DNA of 24,659 bases from GWB1-54-5 sp035290085 (GCA_035290085.1 DATDVK010000075.1:1-24659); one strand, 5' to 3'. Counted from the stretch's first letter, positions 7,238 to 15,208 are shown. The notes: a model not told the origin generated them from the sequence alone. Numbers and translations: made by a program.

Positions 7238-7570
7238 CGGAAAAGGAGATAGGAAAGACACCTGATCCACAACCATCTTCTCACTTGGATTCCCCCCGCT
7301 CAAACATATTCCCGGAAAAGAGGCGCGGTTCGGAGAATGCCCAGCCTACGGAGGTCATCCGCCTCGTGGAGGAAGAAGGAACTTTGGGCCGTGGCACGCT
7401 TGGCAGGCGCATCTGCACCGCAGCCGGTGACATGAAGAGAGTGATAACAGAGACCGGAGGGAGTATAAAAACCTTTTCAGCGGACTGTGGGGCAACGCAA
7501 AAAACCCCAGGACATGCCCTGAGAATGACAACTCTCCCCTCATAACAAGCAACGGACAAACCGAACACCC
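7238..7570. other. 333-nt stretch without a supported gene
   Basis: Open frames exist on both strands, but they shadow one another, lack recognisable domains and have no coding-like codon use. The right part carries a short dispersed-repeat-like tail (ending CCCTGAGAATGACA) similar in style to the CCTCAGGATGACA tail near 11380. A TATAAA occurs near 7464. Nothing else is supported. Confidence 0.4.
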
Positions 7571-8650
7571 TCACCGCAGCAGATCCTTTGGAATGAACCG
7601 GAACGAGCGCTGGATGGCTGTCGTTGTCGTGCTGGGGACGCCGTAGCCGAATGAGACAATGGCATCGTCACGCTCATACAGCGTGTAACTTGTAATCAGA
7701 TACTCCGGTTTCGGATCCGCCATGATGAGATCATGCACTGTATAGCCCTCCTCCTGCCTCGAACGCAGCGTGCAGCGATCCGGCGGGCAATACCGGTCTT
7801 GTGCAAACTTCAGCAGTGTCTCGCTTAGTTGTAGGGTAATCGCATCCCTCTCTAAAACCTCCAATGTGACCTCTGTGCTCCCTTCCGGAGAACCATACCC
7901 CATCACTCCATCACCCAACTTTTCAAAGGAGAGCATTGAACCGTCATACGGACTCAAAGCCATCCAATTTTCAGGCAACTGCATGGAATAAATACCAAGA
8001 ATATCCTCGTATGTTCTCCACCCGCCTGCTGCCGTATCAGGCGCATGGAAAGAGCCACTCAGGCGGTACATCATTTCGACCATCTCGCCCCTCGTGAGAA
8101 GATGTGCTCTTCCCCCAATGGAAAAGGGAATGGCATCTACTTCGGCAAGGTACTCCACATACGGTTCGTACCACTCCTGCCCTGGTGCCACGGAGAACTG
8201 CTGGCTGTCGGCACTGCCTACACCATTGCGGTACTGTGATGTAATGGCGATTATTTTCGCTGCCTCCGCGAAGTTGATGGGACTCTCCGGATGGAAGCTG
8301 CCATCGGGGTAACCTCCGATGATGGTATGCTGCGCCGCTAGACAAAGGTACGGCGAGTACCACTCGGACTTTCCGGCATCTGAAAACGAGTACATGTGGT
8401 TAGGATCGCACAAGGAAACTGCTGCAGCTGTGAAGTTGGCACCGACCACAATCTTCGTGAACTCCGCGCGGTTCACAGCGGTCCCGGGCCGAAAGCTCCC
8501 GTCGGCATACCCATTCACGATCTCCTCCGCCTGAGCCCAGTCAATTGCACTGGAGTAAGGATAGGAAACCGGAACGTCTGAGAATGCTGCACTACCGATT
8601 GGGGTGAACAACAGGAAGAAGATGCTTGTGGAAAGAATGATGTGCTTCAT
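7571..8650 (-). CDS. Secreted protein with three S-layer homology (SLH) repeats
   Basis: This 359-residue protein starts with a signal peptide (MKHIILSTSIFFLLFTPIGS, cleaved near AA-FSDV). SLH repeat 1 (about 23-70) contains AEEIVNGYADGSFRPGTAVNRAEF. Repeat 2 (about 86-135) contains HTIIGGYPDGSFHPESPINFAEAAKI. Repeat 3 (about 150-195) is weaker and ends LTRGEMVEMMYRL. SLH domains bind cell-wall secondary polymers and hold proteins on the envelope. The C-terminal 150 residues (from YSMQLPENWMALSPYDG) form a separate domain with a 'LPxxW' opening, resembling PsbP-like or similar alpha/beta folds; that part is inference. Its -10-like box is on the minus strand at 8657-8662. Confidence 0.85.
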   Translation of the reverse strand: MKHIILSTSIFFLLFTPIGSAAFSDVPVSYPYSSAIDWAQAEEIVNGYADGSFRPGTAVNRAEFTKIVVGANFTAAAVSLCDPNHMYSFSDAGKSEWYSPYLCLAAQHTIIGGYPDGSFHPESPINFAEAAKIIAITSQYRNGVGSADSQQFSVAPGQEWYEPYVEYLAEVDAIPFSIGGRAHLLTRGEMVEMMYRLSGSFHAPDTAAGGWRTYEDILGIYSMQLPENWMALSPYDGSMLSFEKLGDGVMGYGSPEGSTEVTLEVLERDAITLQLSETLLKFAQDRYCPPDRCTLRSRQEEGYTVHDLIMADPKPEYLITSYTLYERDDAIVSFGYGVPSTTTTAIQRSFRFIPKDLLR

Positions 8651-8656
8651 GCGGGA

Positions 8657-8662
8657 ATACTA
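8657..8662 (-). promoter_or_regulatory. Candidate -10 box for the SLH gene
   Basis: TAGTAT on the minus strand ends 6 nt before the ATG (8650-8648). No Shine-Dalgarno sequence is present, consistent with a leaderless start. Confidence 0.3.
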
Positions 8663-8719
8663 CCAACGAACACCAACACACTACAAACACACTCTTCCCT
8701 CTGGGTGCCATCGCCGGAA

Positions 8720-9025
8720 CTATTCGCCCCATGGCTCATCGTGGTGCGACTTCGTCATCATCATGATTGCGTGCAGTGATGTTGCCGCCTTCGCGTGCGC
8801 GGCGAACGTCTCCCCGAATCCCCCGAATGGTTGCTGCGGCCCTATGGTGTGCTCATAGCAGTAGATGAGTTCTCCAAGCTGCTCGCAATCCAGCGGAATG
8901 CCTGCTTTCGTGAGCGCCCTCCGGATATCCGGTATGTGCACCGGATCTGGTGTGTACTCGGCAAGGAGCTGATCGATGGGCTCTGTAAGCCGGAGAGCCG
9001 TCGGAGCGTACGCACTTGCTTCCAT
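8720..9025 (-). CDS. Small protein of unknown function (101 aa)
   Basis: I do not recognise this gene. The ORF is open further upstream, but the ATG at 9025 (MEASAYAPTALRLTEPIDQL) is preferred. The upstream extension has a different, low-complexity composition and overlaps the probable MFS leader. The protein is soluble and acidic-to-neutral, with no signal peptide. It has a compact helical-looking middle (DPVHIPDIRRALTKAGIPL, then DCEQLGELIYCYEH) and a His/Met-rich end (SLHAIMMMTKSHHDEPW) that could bind metal. It lies 69 nt upstream of the SLH gene on the same strand, so the two could be co-transcribed. Confidence 0.5.
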   Translation of the reverse strand: MEASAYAPTALRLTEPIDQLLAEYTPDPVHIPDIRRALTKAGIPLDCEQLGELIYCYEHTIGPQQPFGGFGETFAAHAKAATSLHAIMMMTKSHHDEPWGE

Positions 9026-9251
9026 GTGTTTCGAATGGGGAAAGGAATACTGCAGTAATAATAGGAAAGAGTGGCGTCCTGTCGCGCGGGACCTGCTTTG
9101 AACCGATGGGACAAACCTCAAAACGGCATCGGAAGCTACAAAAAAAACGCCGGGTGAAGTGGCAGGTATTTTTTCCGGTTTTGGGGCAGAATGGTTTATT
9201 GCCTCCAGAAAACAGATACTGAAGAACGCCACACCGTGAAGAGAGCAATGC

Positions 9252-9257
9252 TACACT
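9252..9257 (+). promoter_or_regulatory. Candidate -10 box for the MFS gene
   Basis: TACACT lies 6 nt before the ATG at 9264, and no ribosome binding site fits in between. Confidence 0.35.
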
Positions 9258-9263
9258 TCGCCT

Positions 9264-10445
9264 ATGCAGACGTTCCTCCGGAGGATCTACGCCTTCGCGT
9301 GCCTCAACCATTGCATCCTCATCTACCCCGTGTACGCGATCCTTTTCCAGGAAAGCGGACTCAGCAGTATCCAAGTCACTTCACTCTTCATGCTGTGGTC
9401 CGCGGTGACGGTCGTGTTCGAGGTGCCAACCGGCGTGCTGGCGGATAAGTATAAGCGCAGGAACATCCTTGTCATTGCGCAGCTGCTCAAGGGGGGGTGC
9501 TTCCTCTGCTGGCTCGCGAGCAAGACCTATTTCGCGTTCGGCGTGGGTTTTTTCCTGTGGGGGATCTCATCCACGCTTATGAGCGGGACATTTGAATCGT
9601 TCGTGTACGACGAGCTCAAGCACTGCGGGAAAGAAGAAAGCTTTAAGACTGTGGTCAGCCGCATACGTGCATCAAGTTTCATTGGAATCACTATTGCTGT
9701 GCTCCTTGGAGGATTCATTGCCGAGTACGGCTATGACTCAGCACTGGTCCCCAGCAGCATCGTGCCGTTCCTGAACATACTGGTCCTGTTCAGCATTCCC
9801 TCGGTGGCACCCATGTGCTCCACGGGAGAGCGGGCATACTTCCGCATTCTCATGGACGCTCTCCGGGAAGCGAAGAACAACCCTGCACTCCTCCGCCTCA
9901 TGATCTTCTTCGCAATCACGTTCGGTTCCATGGGCGCATCGGATGAGCTCTGGGAGCTCATCTTCCGTGAACGGAGCTTCACCCTCGCAACCATCGGTTT
10001 CCTGTTCGCCATAGGCAATACCGTCTCGGCCCTCGCCTGCCTCTCTGTGCAGTACATCCCTCTCCAGGGGAAACGAGCCTACGCGTTCGTCATCATCGGC
10101 GGTCTTGCTTCCGTGCTCCTGGCACTCCTAAGAAGCCCGTTTGCCATCGTGCTTGCTTTCGTGTCGATCTTCATCCTCGAAGCAGCATTCACGCTGTTCC
10201 AAACACGCCTGCAGCACGCCATCTCTTCCCACCAGCGCGCGACCGTGTCCTCCATCAACAGCCTGCTCCTGGAAATGGTTGCAATCGTGTTCTACTTCCT
10301 CGCAGGCATATTGGCAGACCGTTTTGGCTTCGTCTCTTTTCTCTGGCTCCTCGGCATCATCACAGGAGCTGTCTCCCTGCTCTACCTGTTCCTCCCATCG
10401 GAACCCGTGGCAGAACATCAAACAGTGAGTCTTGCAGAGAAGTAG
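9264..10445 (+). CDS. Major facilitator superfamily permease
   Basis: This 393-residue membrane protein has about 12 hydrophobic helices and the MFS motif A in the loop between helices 2 and 3 (GVLADKYKRR, residues 57-66). Helix 2 ends VFEVPTG, which is typical of drug/sugar-efflux-type members. A central cytoplasmic loop is present around residue 180 (CSTGERAYFRIL). It would move a small solute across the cytoplasmic membrane using an ion gradient; the substrate cannot be predicted. The gene is convergent with the TrmB-type regulator, sharing a palindromic intergenic region. TrmB regulators often control transport genes, so a link is possible but not shown. Confidence 0.9.
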   Translation: MQTFLRRIYAFACLNHCILIYPVYAILFQESGLSSIQVTSLFMLWSAVTVVFEVPTGVLADKYKRRNILVIAQLLKGGCFLCWLASKTYFAFGVGFFLWGISSTLMSGTFESFVYDELKHCGKEESFKTVVSRIRASSFIGITIAVLLGGFIAEYGYDSALVPSSIVPFLNILVLFSIPSVAPMCSTGERAYFRILMDALREAKNNPALLRLMIFFAITFGSMGASDELWELIFRERSFTLATIGFLFAIGNTVSALACLSVQYIPLQGKRAYAFVIIGGLASVLLALLRSPFAIVLAFVSIFILEAAFTLFQTRLQHAISSHQRATVSSINSLLLEMVAIVFYFLAGILADRFGFVSFLWLLGIITGAVSLLYLFLPSEPVAEHQTVSLAEK

Positions 10446-10462
10446 CGTGCCTCTTGTTGACT

Positions 10463-10526
10463 CGTTTGCTCGTTACTCGTTCCTCGTTCAAACGAGCCAA
10501 CGAGAAAACGAGCTCACGAGCAAACG
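10463..10526. terminator. Bidirectional hairpin between convergent genes
   Basis: CGTTTGCTCGT (10463-10473) and ACGAGCAAACG (10516-10526) are exact complements. The interior carries further CTCGTT/AACGAG units that can pair. It fills the gap between the convergent MFS and TrmB genes and could terminate both. The CTCGTT iteration also makes it a repeat in its own right. Confidence 0.65.
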
Positions 10527-10527
10527 A

Positions 10528-11283
10528 TTATTTGGCAACAAACGCCGTTGCACCCAGCCACGCAAGATCAAATACCGCCTTCATCGTGCGCGCGAAGGTA
10601 GAACTTTCGACGAGCAGACCGAGGAGTTCACCGGTCTTCAGGGAAACGATACCCACCGTGTTCCCGAAGATGAGCACTTCGTTCTCGAACGGGAACTGTT
10701 CCTTGTTCACGAGGAGGATTTCGATGAGATTCGGATCGTAGCTCGCCGGGAGGAAAGGATCGATGACATGCACCGTCTCCACGGTATTCGGGGAAAGGTA
10801 GCGGGTTTTTATGCCCTTCTGCAGACGCTCGTGCGTGTAGCTGCGGAAAAATGAAGGAAAGAATTCCGTCACCGTTTTCAAATTTGTGTAGCCGAGGATT
10901 TCTTCCTCTGCCGAGAGTGATTCGGAGAAGACGCGCTCCACGCCATCCCGCCCCTCGTAGAAACGAATCTTCGGTTTAAACCGCTGAGAACTCGCGAGCG
11001 TCTTGAGCTGCGGCAGTAACCCCCGCGCAATGTTCACCCGCTCCTTCGCGAGCTGCTCCAGCTGCTCCGGAGGTTCGGGCGCGAAACACTTCACTCCATT
11101 CTTGTTGTACTGGGAGAGGAGACGCTTCTCAAGAAGGTTCTCCAGTGTGTGGTAGCAGCTCACGCGGTGCACACCCGCCTTGCGTGCGATGGTGGAAACG
11201 GGACCGCCATTGATCTCCAGACAGGCAAGATAGACTTTTGCCTCCTCATCACTGAGACCCAGCTTGAGCAGATCGGTAATCAT
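10528..11283 (-). CDS. TrmB-family transcriptional regulator
   Basis: This 251-residue DNA-binding regulator was started at the ATG at 11283 (MITDLLKLGLSDEEAKVYLA). The longer open frame would add residues encoded by a dispersed repeat. Residues about 8-70 form the TrmB winged helix-turn-helix (EEAKVYLACLEINGGPVS, then TIARKAGVHRVSCYHTLENL). The rest is an effector/dimerisation domain in which IRFYEGRDGVERVFSESL and the 'VEFFPSFFRSY'-like segment match the form common in Candidate Phyla Radiation genomes. It may sense a sugar or other ligand. It is divergent from the Cys-rich array (the next gene starts at 11563) and convergent with the MFS permease, so either could be its target. A small palindrome at 11404-11421 is a candidate operator. 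Confidence 0.88.
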   Translation of the reverse strand: MITDLLKLGLSDEEAKVYLACLEINGGPVSTIARKAGVHRVSCYHTLENLLEKRLLSQYNKNGVKCFAPEPPEQLEQLAKERVNIARGLLPQLKTLASSQRFKPKIRFYEGRDGVERVFSESLSAEEEILGYTNLKTVTEFFPSFFRSYTHERLQKGIKTRYLSPNTVETVHVIDPFLPASYDPNLIEILLVNKEQFPFENEVLIFGNTVGIVSLKTGELLGLLVESSTFARTMKAVFDLAWLGATAFVAK

Positions 11284-11403
11284 CAGAAGAGTGAAAGTGC
11301 CATCCTTCGAGGGCCTGCATGTCATGGTGAGGTGCTCCGAGCGGAGCGAGGAGCCTCGAACCATGGGGCAGGCCACCTCAGGATGACACCAGTATATCAC
11401 TGT

Positions 11404-11421
11404 TGTAGATTTTTTTCTACA
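11404..11421. promoter_or_regulatory. Palindrome in the divergent TrmB/array intergenic region
   Basis: TGTAGA (11404-11409) and TCTACA (11416-11421) flank six T residues. It is placed between the divergent start codons (11283 and 11563), as an operator for the regulator would be. It could also simply be a small hairpin. Confidence 0.35.
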
Positions 11422-11562
11422 GTATTTAGAACTGACTTCTTGGCTTTGAATAAAGCTAAAATCAATACTGTCACTTCAGATGTTGGACAAAGTTGACGAA
11501 GTGATGGACAATGACAACGGCGGAATGTGTACGCTATTTTTTATATTGTGAAATATTTTCTT

Positions 11563-13317
11563 ATGAACACAACCCTTCGTCCAGTCTCCGCCCTTCGGGC
11601 TACACCCGGCAAGCAGGCTCAGGGCAAAGGATGCGCTCAGTGCTCGGCGAACTTCGTCACGGAAGACGAGGATCTGGAGCTCTATGAAAAAGCATCTCCT
11701 CGACTGAAAGGAAAGTATTGGCATATCCCCTCCCCCACGCTCTGCCCGGACTGCCGCGTGCAGAGGAGAATGGGCTGGCGCAACGACCGCACCTTCTACC
11801 ACCGAAAGTGTGATCTCTCCGGCAAGCAGATCATCTCCATCTACCCGGAAGATACCCCGTTTCCTGTGTACCATCAGAGCGAGTGGTACTCCGATAAGTG
11901 GGACCCTATGGAGTACGGGCAGACATACGATTTTTCCCGATCTTTCTTTGAGCAGTGGCACGAGCTCATGCTCAAAGTTCCGAGACTCGGTATGGATCTT
12001 GTGAACTGTGAGAACAGCGACTACTGCAACTACTGCGGCGATGATAAGGATTGCTATTTGGACATTGCCGGTGAGGCGAACGAAGACTGCTACTTCGATC
12101 TCTTCACCAAATACAGCAGGGATTGCATCGACTGTACCTTCGCGTACCACTCCGAACTCTGCTACGAATGCATTCAGTGTTACGGCTGCCATACCTGCCG
12201 CAACTCCATGTATCTGGATGACTGCAGCGACTGCGCGTTCTGCTTTGACTGCAAAGGATGCAGGAACTGTTTGCTCTGCACCAACCTGCGCAATAAAGAG
12301 TACTACATCCTCAATGAGCAGCACACAAAGGAGGAGTATCAGGCGAAGCTTGCAGAACTGAATTTAGGATCAAACAGCGCACTCAGGAGTGTATTCGACA
12401 TCTGGAAGAAGATGCGCATAGAGAGGGGCATCTACCGCGACATGTACAACCTGAGTTGTGAGGATTGCACGGGAAATGACATCAAGAACTCCAAGAACTG
12501 CCATCACTGCTTCAATGCCACAAATTGCGAGGACTCCAAGTACCTCTACGACGTGCTGGATGCGAAAGACTGCCAGGATCTCAACTATTCTCTCTACAAG
12601 CCAGAAGCCGCGTACGAACTCATCTCCACACTCTCCATGAAGTTCAGCGCTTTCAACATGGCTTCGCACTACAACAGTAACGTGTACTACTGCGACCTTA
12701 CCAATAATTCCAAGAATCTCTTCGGGTGCATAGCACTCAACCACAAGGAGTACTGCATCTTAAACAGGCAGTACACCAAAGAGGAGTACGAAAATCTCGT
12801 CCCCAAAATAATTGTGCACATGCAGAACACCCGTTCGACAAGCTCAGGGCAGGCCGGTGAATGGGGCCAATTCTTCCCTCTGGACATCTGCCCGTTCGGC
12901 TACAACGAAACAGTGGCGCAGGAATACATGCCGCTCACGAGAAAAGAGGTGGAATCACGGGGGTGGAAGTGGGCCGAGGAACAGAAGACTGAGAAGGAGT
13001 ACATGGGACCGCAGGTAGAGGTGCCGGACCGCATCGATGACACCACAGATACTCTCTGTGAGAAGATTCTCCTCTGCGAAAAATCAGGGAAGCCGTTCAA
13101 AATCATTCCGCAGGAGTTCAAATTCTACAAAAAGCTTGGAATCCCCGTCCCAAAGAGGTCTCCCGTGCAGCGGCACAAAGACCGCAACGATCTGCGCAAC
13201 CCGCGCAGGCTCTGGAACCGGAAGTGCAGCAAATGCGGAAAGGATGTACGGACGAGTTACGATCCGAAGAGACCGGAGAAGATCTACTGCGAACGGTGTT
13301 ACCTCGATACCCTCTAG
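11563..13317 (+). CDS. Cys-rich tandem paralogue 1 (584 aa, 40 Cys)
   Basis: Function unknown; first gene of the array. The start at 11563 is preferred over 11527. Head: CAQC ... CPDCR zinc-ribbon half followed by RND.TFYHRKCDLSGKQIIS, then WYSDKWDPMEYG and FFEQW. The first Cys ladder ends with CRNCLLCTNLRNKEYYILN; seven cysteines at strict 3-residue spacing lie at 12223-12279. The second segment ends LFGCIALNHKEYCILN. The EWGQFFP segment and the tail (CSKCGKDVRTSY...IYCERCY) follow. Two in-frame additions are seen relative to paralogues: 19 residues after codon 4 (11575-11631) and 8 residues at 12832-12855. There is no signal peptide or membrane helix, so it is probably a cytoplasmic metal-binding protein. 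The next gene starts 5 nt after its stop. Confidence 0.9.
   Translation: MNTTLRPVSALRATPGKQAQGKGCAQCSANFVTEDEDLELYEKASPRLKGKYWHIPSPTLCPDCRVQRRMGWRNDRTFYHRKCDLSGKQIISIYPEDTPFPVYHQSEWYSDKWDPMEYGQTYDFSRSFFEQWHELMLKVPRLGMDLVNCENSDYCNYCGDDKDCYLDIAGEANEDCYFDLFTKYSRDCIDCTFAYHSELCYECIQCYGCHTCRNSMYLDDCSDCAFCFDCKGCRNCLLCTNLRNKEYYILNEQHTKEEYQAKLAELNLGSNSALRSVFDIWKKMRIERGIYRDMYNLSCEDCTGNDIKNSKNCHHCFNATNCEDSKYLYDVLDAKDCQDLNYSLYKPEAAYELISTLSMKFSAFNMASHYNSNVYYCDLTNNSKNLFGCIALNHKEYCILNRQYTKEEYENLVPKIIVHMQNTRSTSSGQAGEWGQFFPLDICPFGYNETVAQEYMPLTRKEVESRGWKWAEEQKTEKEYMGPQVEVPDRIDDTTDTLCEKILLCEKSGKPFKIIPQEFKFYKKLGIPVPKRSPVQRHKDRNDLRNPRRLWNRKCSKCGKDVRTSYDPKRPEKIYCERCYLDTL
11575..11631 (+). repeat. Probable in-frame repeat insertion in paralogue 1 N-terminus
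   Basis: 57 nt (19 codons, LRPVSALRATPGKQAQGKG) separate Met-Asn-Thr-Thr from the first zinc Cys. In paralogues 2, 3, 4 and 8 that Cys is residue 5. The stretch contains the small palindrome GCCCTTCGGGC and CAGGCTCAGGGC, as in dispersed repeats elsewhere in the window. Confidence 0.55.
12832..12855 (+). repeat. In-frame palindromic repeat insertion in paralogue 1
   Basis: 24 nt (RSTSSGQA) are inserted between HMQNT and GEWG. The stretch overlaps a GAGCTTGTCGA-core repeat (reverse strand, 12830-12849, arms CCC/GGG). Paralogues 3-6 have no extra residues here. Confidence 0.8.
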
Positions 13318-13322
13318 TAACC

Positions 13323-15080
13323 ATGAAGAAAACCTGCGCCCTCACCGGCAGAGAATTTGAGATCCGACCGGAAGATCTGAAGTTCCTGGAAGAAGTCTCT
13401 CCTGTCTTCAGGGGGAAGAAATACCCTCTCCCGGCCCCGGATCTCTGCCCGACCGCCCGCATGCAGGTACGCCTTGCGCAGCGAAACGAGCGCTTCCTCT
13501 ACCACCGGAAATGCGACCTCTCCGGCAAGCAGATCATCTCCTGCTACTCACTGGATAAGCCTTTCCCCGTGTACGAGAATGATGAGTGGTACAGCGATAA
13601 GTGGGATGGCAAAGAGTACGGAATGGAGTTCGATTTCTCCCAGCCGTTCTTTGAGCAGTTCGGGAAACTGCGTGCTCGTGTGCCACGAATCGCCCGCATC
13701 CTGGAGAAGCCGTACGAGAACAGCGACTACTGCAATACCGCAAGCCAGGTGAAGAACTGCTACCTCCTCTTCTCCAGCAATCAGAACGAAGATTGCTATT
13801 TTGGATCGTGGGTAAACCAGTGCAAGAGCTGCGTGGATTCGCTGAATGTGGAGAATTGCGAACTCTGTTACGAGTGCGTCGGCTGCAGGGATTGCTATGC
13901 GCTGCGGTACGGACGGGACTGCATCGGCTGCCGCGAGAGCTTCTTCCTGCGGGACTGCCAGGGATGCAGCAGCTGCTTCGGCTGCACGAATCAGGTGAAC
14001 AAGCAGTACATGGTCTTTAACGCTCAGAAGACAAAAGAAGAATATACGACATTCATGAAAGGGGTGAACATCGGGAGCTACAGCGAAATGGAGCAGGCAA
14101 AAGAGAAGATTGAATCGCTGCTCGGGGACCCGATAGTGAAGGAATTCCACGGAACAAACCTCGAACACTGCTCCGGCGACTACCTGCGCAACTGCCGCAA
14201 TGCATACCAGTGCTACGAAGCGAACAACATGGAAGATTGCAGCTACTGCCAGTGCCTCCAAAACTGCAAAACCAGCATGGATCAGAGCTACTGGGGGCAG
14301 GGAACGGAACTCATCTACTTCACCCAGGCATGCGGATACAACTGCTACCACATGCTCTTCTGCAATATCTGCTGGTCTGAGTGCAGCAATCTCCTCTACT
14401 GCGACCACTGCTTCTCCTGCAGGAACTGTCTCGGGTGCGTAGGGCTCCGGAAAGATGAATACTGCATTTTCAACAAGCAGTATTCCAAAGGAAAATATGA
14501 GGAACTGGCCGGAAAGATTATTGCGCACATGCAGAAAACCCCCCTTCGCTCCTTCCGACTTCGTCCACCTGCGGCGGACCACGGCAAACAGGTCGGAGCT
14601 TCGGAGGGGCAAGCGGGCGAATGGGGGCAATTCATTCCACCCAGCCTGAGCATCTACGCGTACAACGAGACGCTGGCGCAGGAACAGGTGCCCCTCACCA
14701 GGGAAGAAGTACTGAAGCGCGGCTGGTTATGGCTGGATGAGGAGGAACAGGAAAAGCAGTACATGGGACCGCCCTTCGAACAGCCGGATATCATCGATGA
14801 AGTGAATGACTCCATCTGCAATAGAATCCTGCACTGCAAAGCAACCGGCAAGCCGTACAAAATCATCCCGCAGGAACTCAAGTTCTATAAGCAGATGAAC
14901 ATCCCCATCCCGCGCCTGCACCCGGACGAGCGCCACAAAAGACGGCTGCAGCTGCGCAATCCCCGGCAGCTTTGGGAGAGAGAATGTGCGAAGTGCGGCA
15001 AGGAGATCGAGACGACGTACCAGCCTTCGCGGCCTGAAATTGTTTATTGTGAACAATGCTACCTATCATCTGTCTATTAA
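13323..15080 (+). CDS. Cys-rich tandem paralogue 2 (585 aa, 44 Cys)
   Basis: Same architecture and probable cytoplasmic location as paralogue 1. The start at 13323 (MKKTCALTG) is the homologous Met; the open frame extends back into paralogue 1. Its head has lost both partner cysteines: CALTG replaces CxxCG, and CPTAR replaces CPxCR, so the N-terminal half-site cannot bind zinc with four Cys. The CxxTG form is the one normally seen in the tail. The first ladder ends with CQGCSSCFGCTNQVNKQYMVFN, and the second with CRNCLGCVGLRKDEYCIFN. A 75-nt in-frame insertion (14541-14615, 25 aa) precedes GEWGQF. The tail is intact: CAKCGKEIETTY ... VYCEQCY. Ghost C-termini A and B follow it. Confidence 0.9.
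   Translation: MKKTCALTGREFEIRPEDLKFLEEVSPVFRGKKYPLPAPDLCPTARMQVRLAQRNERFLYHRKCDLSGKQIISCYSLDKPFPVYENDEWYSDKWDGKEYGMEFDFSQPFFEQFGKLRARVPRIARILEKPYENSDYCNTASQVKNCYLLFSSNQNEDCYFGSWVNQCKSCVDSLNVENCELCYECVGCRDCYALRYGRDCIGCRESFFLRDCQGCSSCFGCTNQVNKQYMVFNAQKTKEEYTTFMKGVNIGSYSEMEQAKEKIESLLGDPIVKEFHGTNLEHCSGDYLRNCRNAYQCYEANNMEDCSYCQCLQNCKTSMDQSYWGQGTELIYFTQACGYNCYHMLFCNICWSECSNLLYCDHCFSCRNCLGCVGLRKDEYCIFNKQYSKGKYEELAGKIIAHMQKTPLRSFRLRPPAADHGKQVGASEGQAGEWGQFIPPSLSIYAYNETLAQEQVPLTREEVLKRGWLWLDEEEQEKQYMGPPFEQPDIIDEVNDSICNRILHCKATGKPYKIIPQELKFYKQMNIPIPRLHPDERHKRRLQLRNPRQLWERECAKCGKEIETTYQPSRPEIVYCEQCYLSSVY
14541..14615 (+). repeat. In-frame palindromic repeat insertion in paralogue 2
   Basis: 75 nt (25 codons, PLRSFRL ... 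SEGQA) are inserted between HMQKT and GEWG. It contains nested palindromes (GTCC ... GGAC, CTCC ... GGAG) and starts and ends with CTTCGCTCC / GGAGCTTCGGAGGGGC, similar to the insert in paralogue 7. It has no stop codon and preserves frame. Confidence 0.85.
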
Positions 15081-15086
15081 CGGCAT

Positions 15087-15139
15087 GGCCGCTACGGCCG
15101 GCAAGCGCACCCAAGAGAGACCGGCCTGCCCGCCGAAGC
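15087..15139 (+). repeat. 53-bp duplicated junction, copy 1
   Basis: Identical to 22024-22076 except for one C/T difference. It includes the palindrome GGCCGCTACGGCC, a stretch resembling the 'APERP' codons of the family tail (CACCCAAGAGAGACCGG), and the left arm of a GCCCGCCGAAGC palindrome. Both copies lie directly after a paralogue stop codon and before a ghost C-terminus. Confidence 0.9.
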
Positions 15140-15163
15140 CCCGCGTCCGCGGGGCGAAGGTGG

Positions 15164-15208
15164 GAAATCGTGTACTGCGAATCCTGTTACCTTGCAACTG
15201 TGCATTGA
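15164..15208 (+). pseudogene. Ghost C-terminus A of a lost Cys-rich paralogue
   Basis: The frame reads EIVYCESCYLATVH then TGA, the last 14 residues of the family. No start codon or upstream coding region belongs to it. Immediately before it, a nested palindrome (15128-15164) interrupts the point where RPE joins IVYC. Confidence 0.85.

Noticed and set aside
7281..7574. Overlapping ORFs of 86 and 97 codons on opposite strands
   Set aside because: They mirror each other, have no recognisable domain or start signal, and are partly made of dispersed-repeat-like sequence.
10432..10854. Plus-strand ORF antisense to the TrmB gene
   Set aside because: Acidic/Arg-rich shadow of a gene with a clear winged-helix domain.
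11476..12324. Minus-strand ORF (282 codons) over the start of paralogue 1
   Set aside because: Antisense shadow; the plus-strand frame has conserved zinc motifs.
11563..13317. CaiB/BaiF CoA-transferase identity for the Cys-rich family
   Set aside because: No CoA-transferase fold motifs; the protein is dominated by CxxC ladders and zinc-ribbon-like ends.
13548..14630. Long minus-strand ORF (360 codons) inside paralogue 2
   Set aside because: Ala/Val-rich shadow: TGC/TGT codons read as GCA/ACA on the other strand. It overlaps a conserved gene and lacks its own start context or motifs.
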